Positions 29,635 to 40,419 are shown, counted from the first letter of the stretch. The stretch is DNA of 64,000 bases from Bog-473 sp963744225 (GCA_963744225.1 CAVUSV010000004.1:1240001-1304000), one strand, 5' to 3'. The notes: a model not told the origin generated them from the sequence alone. Made by a program: numbers and translations.

Positions 29635-31187
29635 AGCGGCACGTTGCCGTGCTTGCGATGCGGCAGCTCCTCGCGCTTGGACGCCAGGATGTCGAGGCTG
29701 CGACAGATGACAGCGCGCGTGTCGGCCGGCGAGATCACGTCGTCGATGTAGCCGCGCTCGGCCGCGATGTAGGGGTTGGCGTAGCGCTCGGTGTACTCAT
29801 CGATGAGCTCCGCTCGGCGTCGCGCCGGGTCGGCCGCCTCGGCGAGCTCGCGGCGGTAGACGATCTCGACGGCGCCGTTGGGGCCCATGACCGCGAGCTC
29901 GGCCGAAGGCCAGGCGAATGCAAGGTCGGCGCCGATGGACTTGGAGTTCATGACCACGTAGGCCCCGCCGTAGGCCTTCCGCGTGATGATCTGGATACGC
30001 GGCACGGTCGACTCGCAGTAGGCGTAGAGCAGCTTGGCACCGTGCCGGATGATCCCGCCGTACTCCTGGTCGGTGCCGGGCATGAAGCCCGGCACGTCGA
30101 CGAAGGTCAGGAGCGGGATGTTGAAGGCGTCGCAAGTGCGCACGAAGCGCGATGCCTTTTCCGACGAGTCGATGTCCAGCACACCGGCCAACACGGCCGG
30201 CTGGTTGCCCACGATGCCGACGACGCGGCCGTTCATCCGGGCGAAGCCGCAGGTGATCGACATGGCCCAGTGGCGGTGCACCTCGAGGTACTCCGCGTCG
30301 TCGACAACCGCCGTGATGACCCGCTTCATGTCGTAGGGCTGGTTGGGCGATGTCGGCAGGAAGTCGATCAGTTCGGTCACGGCGCGGTCGGGTTCGTCGT
30401 CGGTCGGCTCGAGCGGCGGCTCCTCGAGGTTGTTCGACGGGAGGAACGACAGGAGGTGGCGAACCTCGTCGAGGCAAGCCTTCTCGTCGGGTGCGACGAA
30501 CGTGGCCACCCCGGACTTGGTGGCGTGGCTCATTGCGCCACCGAGTTCCTCGAGGGTGACGTCCTCGCCCGTGACCGTCTTCACCACGTCGGGGCCCGTG
30601 ATGAACATGTGCGAGGTGCCCTGCACCATGAAGATGAAGTCGGTCATGGCCGGCGAGTAGACGGCGCCACCGGCGCACGGACCAAGGATCACGCTGATTT
30701 GCGGGATGACGCCCGACGCCGTCACGTTGCGGTGGAAGATCCCCCCGTAGGAGTGCAGTGAGACCACGCCCTCCTGGATGCGCGCTCCAGCCCCGTCATT
30801 GAGGCCGATCATGGGAACGCCGGTCGACGCGGCGAGGTCCATCACCTTGTGGATCTTCTCGGCGAACACCTCGCCGAGCGCGCCACCGAAGACGGTGAAG
30901 TCTTGGCTGAAGATACAGACCCGCCGCCCGTCGATAGTGCCGAAGCCGGTGACCACGCCGTCGGTGTAGGGCCGGTTGTCCTCGAGGCCCATGCCGTGGG
31001 CCCGGTGCCGGGCCAGCATGTCGAGCTCCTGGAACGAGCCATCGTCGAGCAGGTACTCGATTCGCTCCCGGGCGGTCAGTTTCCCTTTGGCGTGCTGGCG
31101 CTCGACCGCCCTCGGGCTTCCCGCGTGCAGCGCCTCATTCTTGCGTTCGGCCAGGTCGGCCAGGCGTTCGGCCATGGAGTGTTCCAT
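29631..31187 (-). CDS. pccB: Acyl-CoA (propionyl-CoA type) carboxylase beta subunit
   Basis: 518 residues, normal. The carboxyltransferase moves CO2 from biotin to an acyl-CoA. Oxyanion-hole blocks are visible (GLNDGAGARIQEGV, GPCAGGAVYSPA, FVDVPGFMPG, KAYGGAYVVMNSK). In studied actinobacterial beta subunits the residue after GGAY influences acyl preference (Asp in propionyl-specific, aliphatic in acetyl-permissive enzymes, from memory); here it is Val411, so broader specificity is possible. The alpha (biotin) subunit is not in the window. A TAGCCT ends 6 nt before the ATG. Confidence 0.93.
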   Translation of the reverse strand: MEHSMAERLADLAERKNEALHAGSPRAVERQHAKGKLTARERIEYLLDDGSFQELDMLARHRAHGMGLEDNRPYTDGVVTGFGTIDGRRVCIFSQDFTVFGGALGEVFAEKIHKVMDLAASTGVPMIGLNDGAGARIQEGVVSLHSYGGIFHRNVTASGVIPQISVILGPCAGGAVYSPAMTDFIFMVQGTSHMFITGPDVVKTVTGEDVTLEELGGAMSHATKSGVATFVAPDEKACLDEVRHLLSFLPSNNLEEPPLEPTDDEPDRAVTELIDFLPTSPNQPYDMKRVITAVVDDAEYLEVHRHWAMSITCGFARMNGRVVGIVGNQPAVLAGVLDIDSSEKASRFVRTCDAFNIPLLTFVDVPGFMPGTDQEYGGIIRHGAKLLYAYCESTVPRIQIITRKAYGGAYVVMNSKSIGADLAFAWPSAELAVMGPNGAVEIVYRRELAEAADPARRRAELIDEYTERYANPYIAAERGYIDDVISPADTRAVICRSLDILASKREELPHRKHGNVPL

Positions 31188-31193
31188 GCCTGG

Positions 31194-31199
31194 AGGCTA
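31194..31199 (-). promoter_or_regulatory. -10 element of pccB-accE, leaderless type
   Basis: TAGCCT on the minus strand, 6 nt from the pccB ATG; no SD site is present. Confidence 0.45.
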
Positions 31200-31380
31200 A
31201 CGCTCCGTGAGAGAGCCCGAAATTGGTGCAGCACGCCGAACGGACGGGTCACCGGTCCGATTCCCGTCGGAAAATTCCCGGTCCGGCTAGGGGAGGGATC
31301 GGGGGAGCGCAGGCCCCGGGCGGCTCCACCGCACTGGCCCACCCGTCCGTCCATTCCGCCCGCCGGCGACCCGCCTCTTC

Positions 31381-31418
31381 CAAAACTATGCACAAAGTGG
31401 TTGATAGTTTGAAAAGGG
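31381..31418 (+). repeat. Intergenic repeat B1
   Basis: AAACTAT (31383-31389) and ATAGTTT (31404-31410) form a 7-bp stem around 14 nt that contain CAC-AAA-GTG; GAAAAGGG follows. It lies in the 561-bp divergent gap between pccB and rpsL. Confidence 0.8.
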
Positions 31419-31495
31419 TTGCTCGCCGCCCCCCTCCGGCCGCCCCTCTCCGGCGGACCCGACCGACCACCTGGACCGACCCCGCCATGTCTTTC

Positions 31496-31534
31496 GAAAA
31501 CTATGCACAAAGTGGTTGATAGTCTGAAAAAGGG
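31496..31534 (+). repeat. Intergenic repeat B2
   Basis: Second copy, same orientation, core starting 115 bp after B1. The 14-nt interior is identical to B1; the right arm is ATAGTCTGAAAAAGGG. Same arm sequence, same 14-nt spacing and same CTGA tail as repeats A1/A2, but a different interior. Confidence 0.8.
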
Positions 31535-31638
31535 TCGGGCGGCCGCCCCGTCCGGGGCGGACACGACCCGGGGCAGCACCCAAAATCCGACGGACAGGAA
31601 CAGGGGTGGCTCCGGGCCAGAACTCGGGTCCACCGCGA

Positions 31639-31667
31639 TTGTCGGACCCCCAGGTAGCCGCTATCAT
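31639..31667 (+). promoter_or_regulatory. str operon (rpsL) promoter candidate
   Basis: TTGTCG, 17-bp spacer, TATCAT. Predicted start near 31674, just ahead of the leader hairpin. The rest of the pccB-rpsL gap holds only repeats B1/B2. Confidence 0.6.
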
Positions 31668-31677
31668 TGACTTCCTG

Positions 31678-31731
31678 CCTTGTGCGGCTTCGGCCGGCGC
31701 GCGAGCGCCAGCACAAGGGACCACATTTTTT
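31678..31731 (+). promoter_or_regulatory. rpsL leader hairpin with T-run (attenuator candidate)
   Basis: CCTTGTGC (31678-31685) pairs with GCACAAGG (31711-31718); inside, GGCGC-GCGA-GCGCC forms a second stem. After seven bases comes TTTTTT (31726-31731), one of the few T-runs in the window. The shape suits an intrinsic attenuator in the str operon leader or an S12/S7-responsive element; the regulator is unknown. Confidence 0.5.
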
Positions 31732-31748
31732 GTATCGAGAGGTAGCGC

Positions 31749-32120
31749 GTGCCCACAATCGCCCAGCTCGTCCGCAAGGGACGGCAGGCCAAGGTGACCA
31801 AGACCAAGACCCCCGCACTGAGGGGGGCGCCCCAACGGCGGGGGGTGTGCACCCGCGTCTATACGACCACGCCCAAGAAGCCCAACTCGGCTCTCCGCAA
31901 GGTGGCCCGCGTCCGGCTCTCCTCGGGCGTCGAGATCACCGCCTACATCCCCGGTGTCGGCCACAACCTCCAGGAGCACTCCATCGTCCTCGTCCGTGGC
32001 GGCCGCGTGAAGGACCTACCAGGCGTGCGTTACAAGGTCGTGCGCGGCGCGCTCGACACCTCGGGCGTGCGCGAGCGCAGCCAGGCCCGCAGCCGCTACG
32101 GCGCCAAGAAGGAGTCATAG
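31749..32120 (+). CDS. rpsL: 30S ribosomal protein S12
   Basis: 123 residues, normal. A decoding-centre protein and the streptomycin resistance locus. TTPKKPNSALRKVARV and PGVGHNLQEHS keep the lysines whose change gives resistance, so a sensitive ribosome is predicted. The GTG start has GAGAGG upstream. First gene of the str operon, 2 nt before rpsG, under a leader with an attenuator-like hairpin. Confidence 0.97.
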   Translation: MPTIAQLVRKGRQAKVTKTKTPALRGAPQRRGVCTRVYTTTPKKPNSALRKVARVRLSSGVEITAYIPGVGHNLQEHSIVLVRGGRVKDLPGVRYKVVRGALDTSGVRERSQARSRYGAKKES

Positions 32121-32122
32121 GG

Positions 32123-32593
32123 ATGCCCCGCAATGGACCCGCCACTCGCCGGGAGCTCGCCCCGGACCCCGTCTACCGCTCGGTCCTCGTGACCCAGTTC
32201 GTCAACAAGATCCTCTCGCGGGGCAAGCGCACCCTGGCCGAGCGCATCGTCTACACCGCCCTCGAGCAGGTGCAGGAGAAGTCGGGCGGCGACCCGGTGT
32301 CCGCCCTCAAGCGCGCCGTCGAGAACACGCGCCCCGAAGTCGAGGTCAAGTCGCGCCGCGTCGGCGGCGCCACCTACCAGGTGCCCGTCGAGGTCCGGCC
32401 CCGTCGCGCGACCACGCTGGCCATCCGCTGGTTGACCACGTACTCGCGCCAGCGCCGGGAGAAGACCATGGCCGAGCGCCTGGCCGGCGAGATCCTCGAC
32501 GCCTCGAACAACATCGGGGCCTCGGTGAAGCGCCGCGAAGACATGCACAAGATGGCGGAGTCCAACCGCGCCTTCGCCCACTACCGCTGGTAG
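32123..32593 (+). CDS. rpsG: 30S ribosomal protein S7
   Basis: 156 residues, exactly the usual length. Primary binder of the 16S 3' major domain. The LVTQFVNKILSRGKRTLAE and ASNNIGASVKRREDMHKMAE blocks are intact, ending FAHYRW. In E. coli S7 represses the str operon. Starts 2 nt after rpsL, so it is translationally coupled. Confidence 0.97.
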   Translation: MPRNGPATRRELAPDPVYRSVLVTQFVNKILSRGKRTLAERIVYTALEQVQEKSGGDPVSALKRAVENTRPEVEVKSRRVGGATYQVPVEVRPRRATTLAIRWLTTYSRQRREKTMAERLAGEILDASNNIGASVKRREDMHKMAESNRAFAHYRW

Positions 32594-32643
32594 CGGAGCC
32601 CCGCCCCGCACCGCCCCACCCTCCACAAGGACCACACCGCACC

Positions 32644-34742
32644 ATGGCTGACGCCACCGCAAAGCGCGATTTCCCCCTCGCCAAGACCCGCAATATCGGG
32701 ATCATGGCCCATATCGACGCGGGCAAAACCACCACGACCGAGCGCATCCTCTATTACACCGGCCGCAACTACAAGATCGGCGAGGTGCACGAGGGTGCCG
32801 CCACCATGGACTGGATGATCCAGGAGCAGAGCGCGGCATCACGATCACCTCGGCCGCCACGACCACCAGCTGGCACGACCACTGGATCAACATCATCGAC
32901 ACCCCGGGCCACGTCGACTTCACCGTCGAGGTGGAGCGCTCTCTGCGTGTCCTCGACGGGGCGGTCGCCGTCTTCGACGCCGTCGCCGGGGTGGAGCCCC
33001 AGACCGAGACGGTGTGGCGCCAGGCCAACAAGTACAACGTGCCGCGCATCTGCTTCGTCAACAAGATGGACCGCATCGGCGCCGACTTCGAGCGCACGGT
33101 GCAGATGATCCGCGACCGCCTCGACGCGCTGCCGGCCGTGATCCAACTCCCCATCGGGGTCGAGTCCGAGTTCAAGGGCGTCATCGACCTCCTCGAGGAG
33201 AAGGCCCTCGTGTGGTCCTCGGACATGGGCGAGGAATGGGAGACCCTCGACATCCCCGAGAACTTGGCGGCCGATGCCGAGGACGCCCGGCATCAGCTCA
33301 TCGACGTGGTGTCCAACTTCGACGACGTGATCATGGAGAAGTACCTGGCCGAGGAGCCCATCACGGCCGACGACCTGCGCCGCGCCCTGCGCACGGCGAC
33401 ACTGGCTGCCGCCGTCGTCCCGGTGCTGTGCGGGTCGGCCTTCAAGAACAAGGGCGTCCAGCCCATGCTCGACGCCGTTGTCGACTACCTGCCCAGCCCG
33501 CTCGACCTGCCGCCCACGGAGGGACACAAGCCGAACAAGACCGAAGAGATCGAGGAGCGCAAGGCTGATGACGCCGAGCCCTTCTCCGCCCTCGCATTCA
33601 AGATCATGACCGACCCCTTCGTGGGCAAGCTCACCTACATCCGGGTGTACTCGGGCACGCTGCAGAAGGGATCGTCGCTCCTCAACTCGACAAAGGACAA
33701 GAAGGAGCGGGTCGGCCGCATCCTCCAGATGCACGCCAACCACCGCGAGGATAAGGACGCCATCTTCGCCGGCGACATCATGGCCATCGTCGGGATGAAG
33801 AACACCACGACGGGCGACACGCTCTGTGACCCCCAGCGCCCGATCGTGCTCGAGGCGCTCGAATTCCCCGAGCCGGTCATCCACGTGGCCGTCGAGCCCA
33901 AGACCAAGGCCGACCAGGACAAGCTGTCGCGCGCCCTCTACGCGCTGAGCGAGGAGGACCCCACCTTCCGCGTCCGCTCGGACGAGGAGACGGGCCAGAC
34001 CGTGATCTCGGGCATGGGCGAGCTGCACCTCGAGGTGCTGGTCGACCGCATGCTGCGCGAGTTCTCCGTCGACGCCAACGTGGGCAAGCCGCAGGTGGCC
34101 TACCGCGAGACCATTCGCAAGCCGGTCGAGAAGATCGAGGAGCGTTACATCCGCCAGACCGGCGGCCGGGGCCAGTACGGACACGTGGTCATCAGCGCAG
34201 AGCCCACCGGGCCCGGGGGCGGCTACGAGTTCATCGACAAGATCAGCGGCGGCGTGATTCCCAAGGAGTACATCTCTTCGGTCGACGCCGGGATCCAAGA
34301 GGCGCTGACCTCGGGCATCCTGGCCGGCTACCCCACGGTCGACGTCCGGGTGACCCTCACCTACGGGTCGTACCACGACGTCGACTCCTCCGAGATGGCC
34401 TTCAAGATCGCCGGCTCCATGGCGATCAAGAAGGCGCTGCGGGCGGCCAGCCCCGTGCTGCTCGAGCCCGTCATGGAGGTGACGGTGACGGTGCCCGACG
34501 AATTCGTGGGCGCGGTCACCGGCGACCTCTCCTCCCGGCGCGGGAGGATGGAGGGCATGGACCAGCAGGGGACCAGCCACGTCGTCAGGGCGCTTGTCCC
34601 ACTCGCCGATATGTTCGGCTACTCTACCGACCTGCGTTCGCGCACCCAGGGTCGCGCCACGTACACGATGCAGTTCCATTCGTACAACCAGGTTCCGGAG
34701 TCGATTTCCAAGGAAATCATCGCCCGGGCCCACGGGGAGTAG
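32644..34742 (+). CDS. fusA: Elongation factor G, frame broken near 32829
   Basis: Translocation GTPase. Domain I has AHIDAGKTTTTERIL and DTPGHVDF, NKMDRIGAD follows, and domains III-V (GELHLEVLVDRM, GGRGQYGHVV, GYPTVDVRVTL) are complete. One G is missing in GAGCAGAGCGC (expected EQERGITIT), so the first 62 codons are in another frame. Restoring it gives 699 residues, exactly normal. Between rpsG and tuf as usual in the str operon. Sequence error is the simplest reading. Confidence 0.95.
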
Positions 34743-34798
34743 GTCCGGACCGGGTCCGGGTACCCGGGACGCGCACAGATCGCAGAAAGAGACAGAGC

Positions 34799-34821
34799 GT
34801 CGGGGCCACAGTGGCCCCGAC
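34799..34821 (+). promoter_or_regulatory. Hairpin upstream of tuf
   Basis: GTCGGGGC-CACAGTG-GCCCCGAC, an 8-bp stem (10 bp if the loop tightens) in the fusA-tuf gap, 23 bp before the tuf ATG. No T-run. A smaller palindrome CCGGGTACCCGG lies at about 34756-34767. Possibly an mRNA processing or stability element raising EF-Tu yield. Confidence 0.5.
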
Positions 34822-34844
34822 CAGGAGCAGGGAGTAGCGAGGCG

Positions 34845-36032
<1,188 letters not shown>

Positions 36033-36066
36033 CCACACCGAGCGAACGAGAGCAGGCACGCGACAC

Positions 36067-36393
36067 ATGGCCGACGGCCCGAAGCAGAAGATCCGCATCA
36101 GGCTGAAGGCCTACGACCACGAGATCCTCGACCAGTCGACGGAGAAGATCGTCCAGACGGTGCTCCGGACCCAGGCCAAGGTGCTCGGGCCGGTCCCGCT
36201 GCCGACCGACAAGCACCGCTATACGGTGATCCGGTCGCCCCACAAGTACAAGGACTCGCGCGAGCACTTCGAGATGCGGGTCCACAAGCGCCTGGTCGAC
36301 ATCGTCGAGCACACGCCCAAGACGGTCGACTCGCTCCAGCGGCTCGACCTGCCGGCGGGCGTGGACATCGAGATCAAGATCCAGACGGCCTGA
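36067..36393 (+). CDS. rpsJ: 30S ribosomal protein S10
   Basis: 108 residues. 3' head-domain ribosomal protein, also NusE in transcription antitermination with NusB and NusG. IRIRLKAYDHEILDQSTEKIV and REHFEMRVHKRLVDI are conserved; the end IEIKIQTA is typical. It follows tuf by 34 bp and is separated from rplC by a 257-bp structured leader, so it may travel with the str transcript as well as the S10 operon. Confidence 0.97.
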   Translation: MADGPKQKIRIRLKAYDHEILDQSTEKIVQTVLRTQAKVLGPVPLPTDKHRYTVIRSPHKYKDSREHFEMRVHKRLVDIVEHTPKTVDSLQRLDLPAGVDIEIKIQTA

Positions 36394-36650
36394 CGGCCGG
36401 ACGGCCCCACCTCCCCGCCGGACGCCTGGCAGGGGGGGAGGCCCATGGTGTAACGTCGCGAGCCGCCCAATCGGGCGGCTCAGAGGCGAAAAGAGCGGCA
36501 CTGCGGTGCTGCCGCCGACAACAGACGTGCGTGATCGCCGGCTCCGGTCGGGACCTCACGCCGAACCATTCGAGCGCTCCGCTCGGGTTTCCCGGGCGGA
36601 GCGTTGGCATGCGCACGGGAAACCCACGAGCGCAGGGAGAAAGAGGACAC
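36394..36650 (+). promoter_or_regulatory. rplC leader region with three hairpins
   Basis: 257 bp between rpsJ and rplC. TAACGT at 36451 is a possible -10. Then come AGCCGCCC-AATC-GGGCGGCT (36461-36480, perfect 8 bp), a GCGGCA/TGCCGC stem near 36493-36513, and CGCTCCGC/GCGGAGCG with an inner CGGG-TTT-CCCG (about 36575-36603). Such a leader suggests the L3-L4 part of the S10 operon is separately regulated; L4 autoregulation is known in gamma-proteobacteria but unproved here. Confidence 0.5.
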
Positions 36651-37310
36651 GTGGCAAGCAAGGCGATCGTCGGCGAGAAAGTCGGCATGACCCAGGTCTG
36701 GGACGACCAGAACCGCGCCGTACCGGTGACGGTGCTGAAGGTCGCGCCCGTGCGCGTGGTCCAGGTCAAGACGCCCGAGACCGACGGCTACGCCGCCCTG
36801 CAGGTGACCTGGGGCTTCCGACGCAACTCGACCCTCACCAAGCCACAGATCGGGCACTACGCCAAGGCCGGGGTGAACCCGGGACGGGCGCTGGTCGAGC
36901 TGCGCCTCGACGACGTGGCCGACTACACGGTCGGCCAGGAGTTGGCCGCCGACTTGTGGGAGGCCGGCGAGCGGGTCGACGCGATCGCGGTGTGCAAGGG
37001 CAAGGGCTTCGCCGGCGGCATGAAGCGCCACAACTTCAAGGGCCAGGGCGCCTCGCACGGAAACCACCGCAGCCACCGCGTGCCCGGCGCCATCGGCGCC
37101 TGCGCTACGCCCTCGCGCGTGTTCAAGGGCACGCGCATGGCCGGCCAGATGGGCGGCTCCCAGGTGACGGCGCTGAACCTCGAGGTGGTCTCGGCCGACG
37201 CCGAGCGCGAGCTCGTGCTGGTCAAGGGGGCCGTACCCGGAGCCCGGGGCAGTGTGGTGGTCCTGCGCAACTCGGTCAAGGCGCCGTCCAAGGCCGGGAG
37301 AGCGCGATGA
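36651..37310 (+). CDS. rplC: 50S ribosomal protein L3
   Basis: 219 residues, normal. Early assembly protein near the peptidyl-transferase centre. IVGEKVGMTQVWD at the N end, then GKGFAGGMKRHNFKGQGASHG with the loop reaching the catalytic centre, and GTRMAGQMGG. The GTG start is set by family length and an AGAGG four bases upstream. The stop overlaps the rplD ATG (ATGA). Confidence 0.96.
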   Translation: MASKAIVGEKVGMTQVWDDQNRAVPVTVLKVAPVRVVQVKTPETDGYAALQVTWGFRRNSTLTKPQIGHYAKAGVNPGRALVELRLDDVADYTVGQELAADLWEAGERVDAIAVCKGKGFAGGMKRHNFKGQGASHGNHRSHRVPGAIGACATPSRVFKGTRMAGQMGGSQVTALNLEVVSADAERELVLVKGAVPGARGSVVVLRNSVKAPSKAGRAR

Positions 37311-38256
37311 CGGCGAGCGCCACGACGACGCGGTCCGGCACGGTGCTGCGCCACACGATCAGAAGGACCGCCCGGCACCGGTGACCCGGACGGCGACCCG
37401 GCGCAACGCGGCCGGGCACGACCTCGGGACGGTCGACCTGGAGCCGACGATCTTCGGGCTCGCGCCCAACCCAGCCGTGCTGCACCAGGTCGTGACCGCC
37501 CAACTGGCCGCCGCCCGGGCAGGGACGCAGTCCACCAAGACCAGGGCGGAGGTGCGCGGTGGCGGCGCCAAGCCCTTCCGCCAGAAGGGAACGGGGCGGG
37601 CCCGCCAGGGAACAGTCGCTCGCCGTCGATGAGCGGCGGGGGCGTGGCCCTCGGACCCAAGCCGCGCAGCTACGCGCAGCGCACGCCCAAGAAGATGGTC
37701 CGTCTGGCCTTGCTCTCGGCGCTGAGTGACCGGGCCGAGATCGGGCGGGTCGCCGTTATCGACGAATGGACGATCGCTGCCCCTAAGACCAAGGACGCCG
37801 TCACGATTCTGCGCAAGCTCAGGTTGACGGGCACGGTCCTCATCGTGCTCGCGCACGACGAGTTGGACGTCGAGCGTTCCTTCGCCAACCTCCCCCGGCC
37901 CAGACGACGACTTTCGCCGAGCTCTCGGCGCACGACGTGCTGCGGGCCGACTGGCTGCTCTTCTCCGACCGCACGCTGCCGTCGGCCGTGTCGCAGTTCT
38001 CGGGGACTCACGTGATCGAGGAGAGCGAGGCGACCGAGACGTCGGCGGCGCCGAAGGCGGCGACGGCAGGAAAGGCCGACAAGGCGGCGAAGGCAGAGAA
38101 GCCGGCAGCGGCGGCGGCGACCGAAGAGGTCGTACCGGGTGACGAGCCGAGCCAGTTGAGGACGCCGACGAGGCTGCGCCGGCCAAGCAAGGCGGGCGAA
38201 CAAGCGGGCGAAGGCGGAGGCCACGCCGGACGCCGAGGCGCACTCGAATCAGATGA
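37307..38256 (+). CDS. rplD: 50S ribosomal protein L4, several frame breaks, extended C-terminus
   Basis: Binds 23S rRNA and lines the exit tunnel. Conserved pieces lie in three frames: HQVVTAQLAAARAGTQSTK and GGGAKPFRQKGTGRARQG, then SGGGVALGPKPRSYAQRTP, then LSAHDVLRADWLLFSDRTLP. A missing G in CGATGAGC (about 37630; expected RRWSGGG) and a missing C in CTCCCCCGG (about 37892) explain two breaks. A break near 37380 is needed if the start is the ATG overlapping rplC; otherwise GTG 37381 starts the protein. The tail after IEESEATE is Ala/Lys/Glu-rich and probably has another break near 38150. The exact end is uncertain. Confidence 0.85.
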
Positions 38257-38278
38257 GGCAGCGAGGAGGGCAAGGCCG

Positions 38279-38569
38279 ATGCGTGACGCCATGTCCGTGC
38301 TGATCCGCCCCGTTGTGTCCGAGAAGAGCTACGCCCTCATGGACCAGAGCGTCTACGTCTTCATCGTGGACCCCCGGGCCACCAAAATCGAGGTGCGCCA
38401 CGCCGTCGAGCAAGCCTTCGGCGTGCGGGTGACCAACGTCAACACGCTCAACCGCAAGGGCAAGGCCACGCGCAATCGGCGCACCAACGTGAAAGGCAAG
38501 CGCCCCGACACCAAGCGCGCCATCGTCACCTTGCACCCCGACGACTCCATCGACCTCTTCGATCGCTGA
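38279..38569 (+). CDS. rplW: 50S ribosomal protein L23
   Basis: 96 residues. Sits at the tunnel exit and docks SRP and trigger factor. LIRPVVSEKSYALMDQSVY begins the fold and NTLNRKGKATRNRR plus GKRPDTKRAIVTL close it. The ATG is chosen for GAGGAGGG eight bases upstream; an inner ATG at 38291 is the alternative. Confidence 0.95.
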   Translation: MRDAMSVLIRPVVSEKSYALMDQSVYVFIVDPRATKIEVRHAVEQAFGVRVTNVNTLNRKGKATRNRRTNVKGKRPDTKRAIVTLHPDDSIDLFDR

Positions 38570-38581
38570 TCAGGAATCGCT

Positions 38582-39419
<838 letters not shown>

Positions 39420-39437
39420 GCGAGGGATTGAGGAGCC

Positions 39438-39715
39438 ATGCCGCGTAGCCTGAAAAAAGGACCATTCGTGGACGACCACCTGCTGAAGAAGGTGGACGTC
39501 CTGAACTCGAGCGGGGATAAGAAGGTCATCAAGACCTGGTCCCGCCGCTCCACGATCATCCCCGACATGGTCGGGCACACCATCGCCGTGCACGACGGCC
39601 GCCGGCACGTCCCGGTCTACGTGACCGAATCGATGGTCGGCCACAAGCTCGGCGAGTTCGCCCGACGCGCACCTTCCGCTACCACGCCGGCCAGGAGCGC
39701 GGCGCACGTCGATGA
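39438..39715 (+). CDS. rpsS: 30S ribosomal protein S19, frame broken near 39664
   Basis: 16S head protein contacting the P-site region with S13. MPRSLKKGPFVDDHLLKKV, RRSTIIPDMVGHTIAVH and ESMVGHKLGEFA are in frame. Adding one C to TTCGCCCGACG gives FAPTRTFRYHAGQERGARR and 92 residues, exactly normal. The stop overlaps the rplV ATG (ATGA). Confidence 0.94.
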
Positions 39716-40415
39716 CGGCAACCAAGACCAACGAGCGCCCCGGGACGCGGGCGGTGCACCGCTACTGCGGGATGTCCGCCTCCAAGGCACGCCAGGTCCT
39801 CGACCTGATCCGCGGCCAGGACGTCCAGCGCGCCGCCGAGATCCTCGGCGGCACCGAGCGCGAGGCGGCCGAGATCATCGGAAAGGTCCTGCACTTCGGC
39901 GGTGGCCAACGCGGCCCACAACGACTAGCAGAACCCCGAGGAGCTCTACGTCTCGGCCTGCTACGCCGACGAGGGCTCGACCCTGAAGCGTTGGCGGCCC
40001 CGGGCCCGCGGCCGGGCGACCCGGATCCGCAAGCGGACCTGCCACATCACCATCATCGTGAGCCGGCTGCCGGCCGATCAGCTGGAGCTGCGCCGGCGGC
40101 GCATGGAGGCAGTCAGCGCCAACCGGTCCCGCCGGGTCGACTCCTCACGGCGCCGGGCCGACCTGTCTGGCCGCCTGTCGCGCCGCCGGGCCGCCCAGGC
40201 CGCGGCCGCTGCGGAGCAGGAGGCCGGCGGCCGAGGCGGCGGACGCCGACGAGGACTCACGACCAGGCGTGGCCGAGGCCAGCGGCCGACGCCGAGCCCG
40301 AAGTGACCGAGGCGGACACAGCCGACGGGGCTGTGGACGAGGACGAAGCCGACGAGGATCGGCGGCCGCCGAGGAGTCGGCCGACGCCGGCACGGACGAG
40401 AAGAGCGAGGACTGA
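39712..40415 (+). CDS. rplV: 50S ribosomal protein L22, frame breaks, in-frame TAG, long acidic tail
   Basis: Lines the exit tunnel; the macrolide resistance locus. AVHRYCGMSASKARQVLDLI and AAEIIGKVLH are in the first frame. An extra T in CACTTCGGCGG (about 39896) shifts to the frame with AVANAAHN and, after a TAG at 39926-39928 where Gln is expected, QNPEELYVSACYADEGSTL and RTCHITIIVSRL. Beyond the L22 core the DNA encodes about 110 further codons in changing frames, Arg/Ala-rich then acidic (EADTADGAVDEDEADED, AAEESADAGTDEKSED). The C end is therefore approximate. Essential, so read as sequence error. Confidence 0.82.
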
Positions 40416-40419
40416 GTAG

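Noticed and set aside
31381..31534. Repeats as Xer/dif recombination sites
   Set aside because: The 14-nt separation between the ACTAT arms does not match the 6-bp centre of dif, sequences differ from remembered actinobacterial dif, and sites occur in tandem pairs at two loci.
32820..32840. Programmed ribosomal frameshifting in fusA, tuf and other genes
   Set aside because: The breaks go both ways, lie in many unrelated genes, lack shared slippery sites or pseudoknots, and each is cured by one base in a short GC run.
39926..39928. TAG in rplV as pyrrolysine or another recoded residue
   Set aside because: No pyl genes or recoding element seen, the site is normally Gln or Lys, and the same gene has several other errors.
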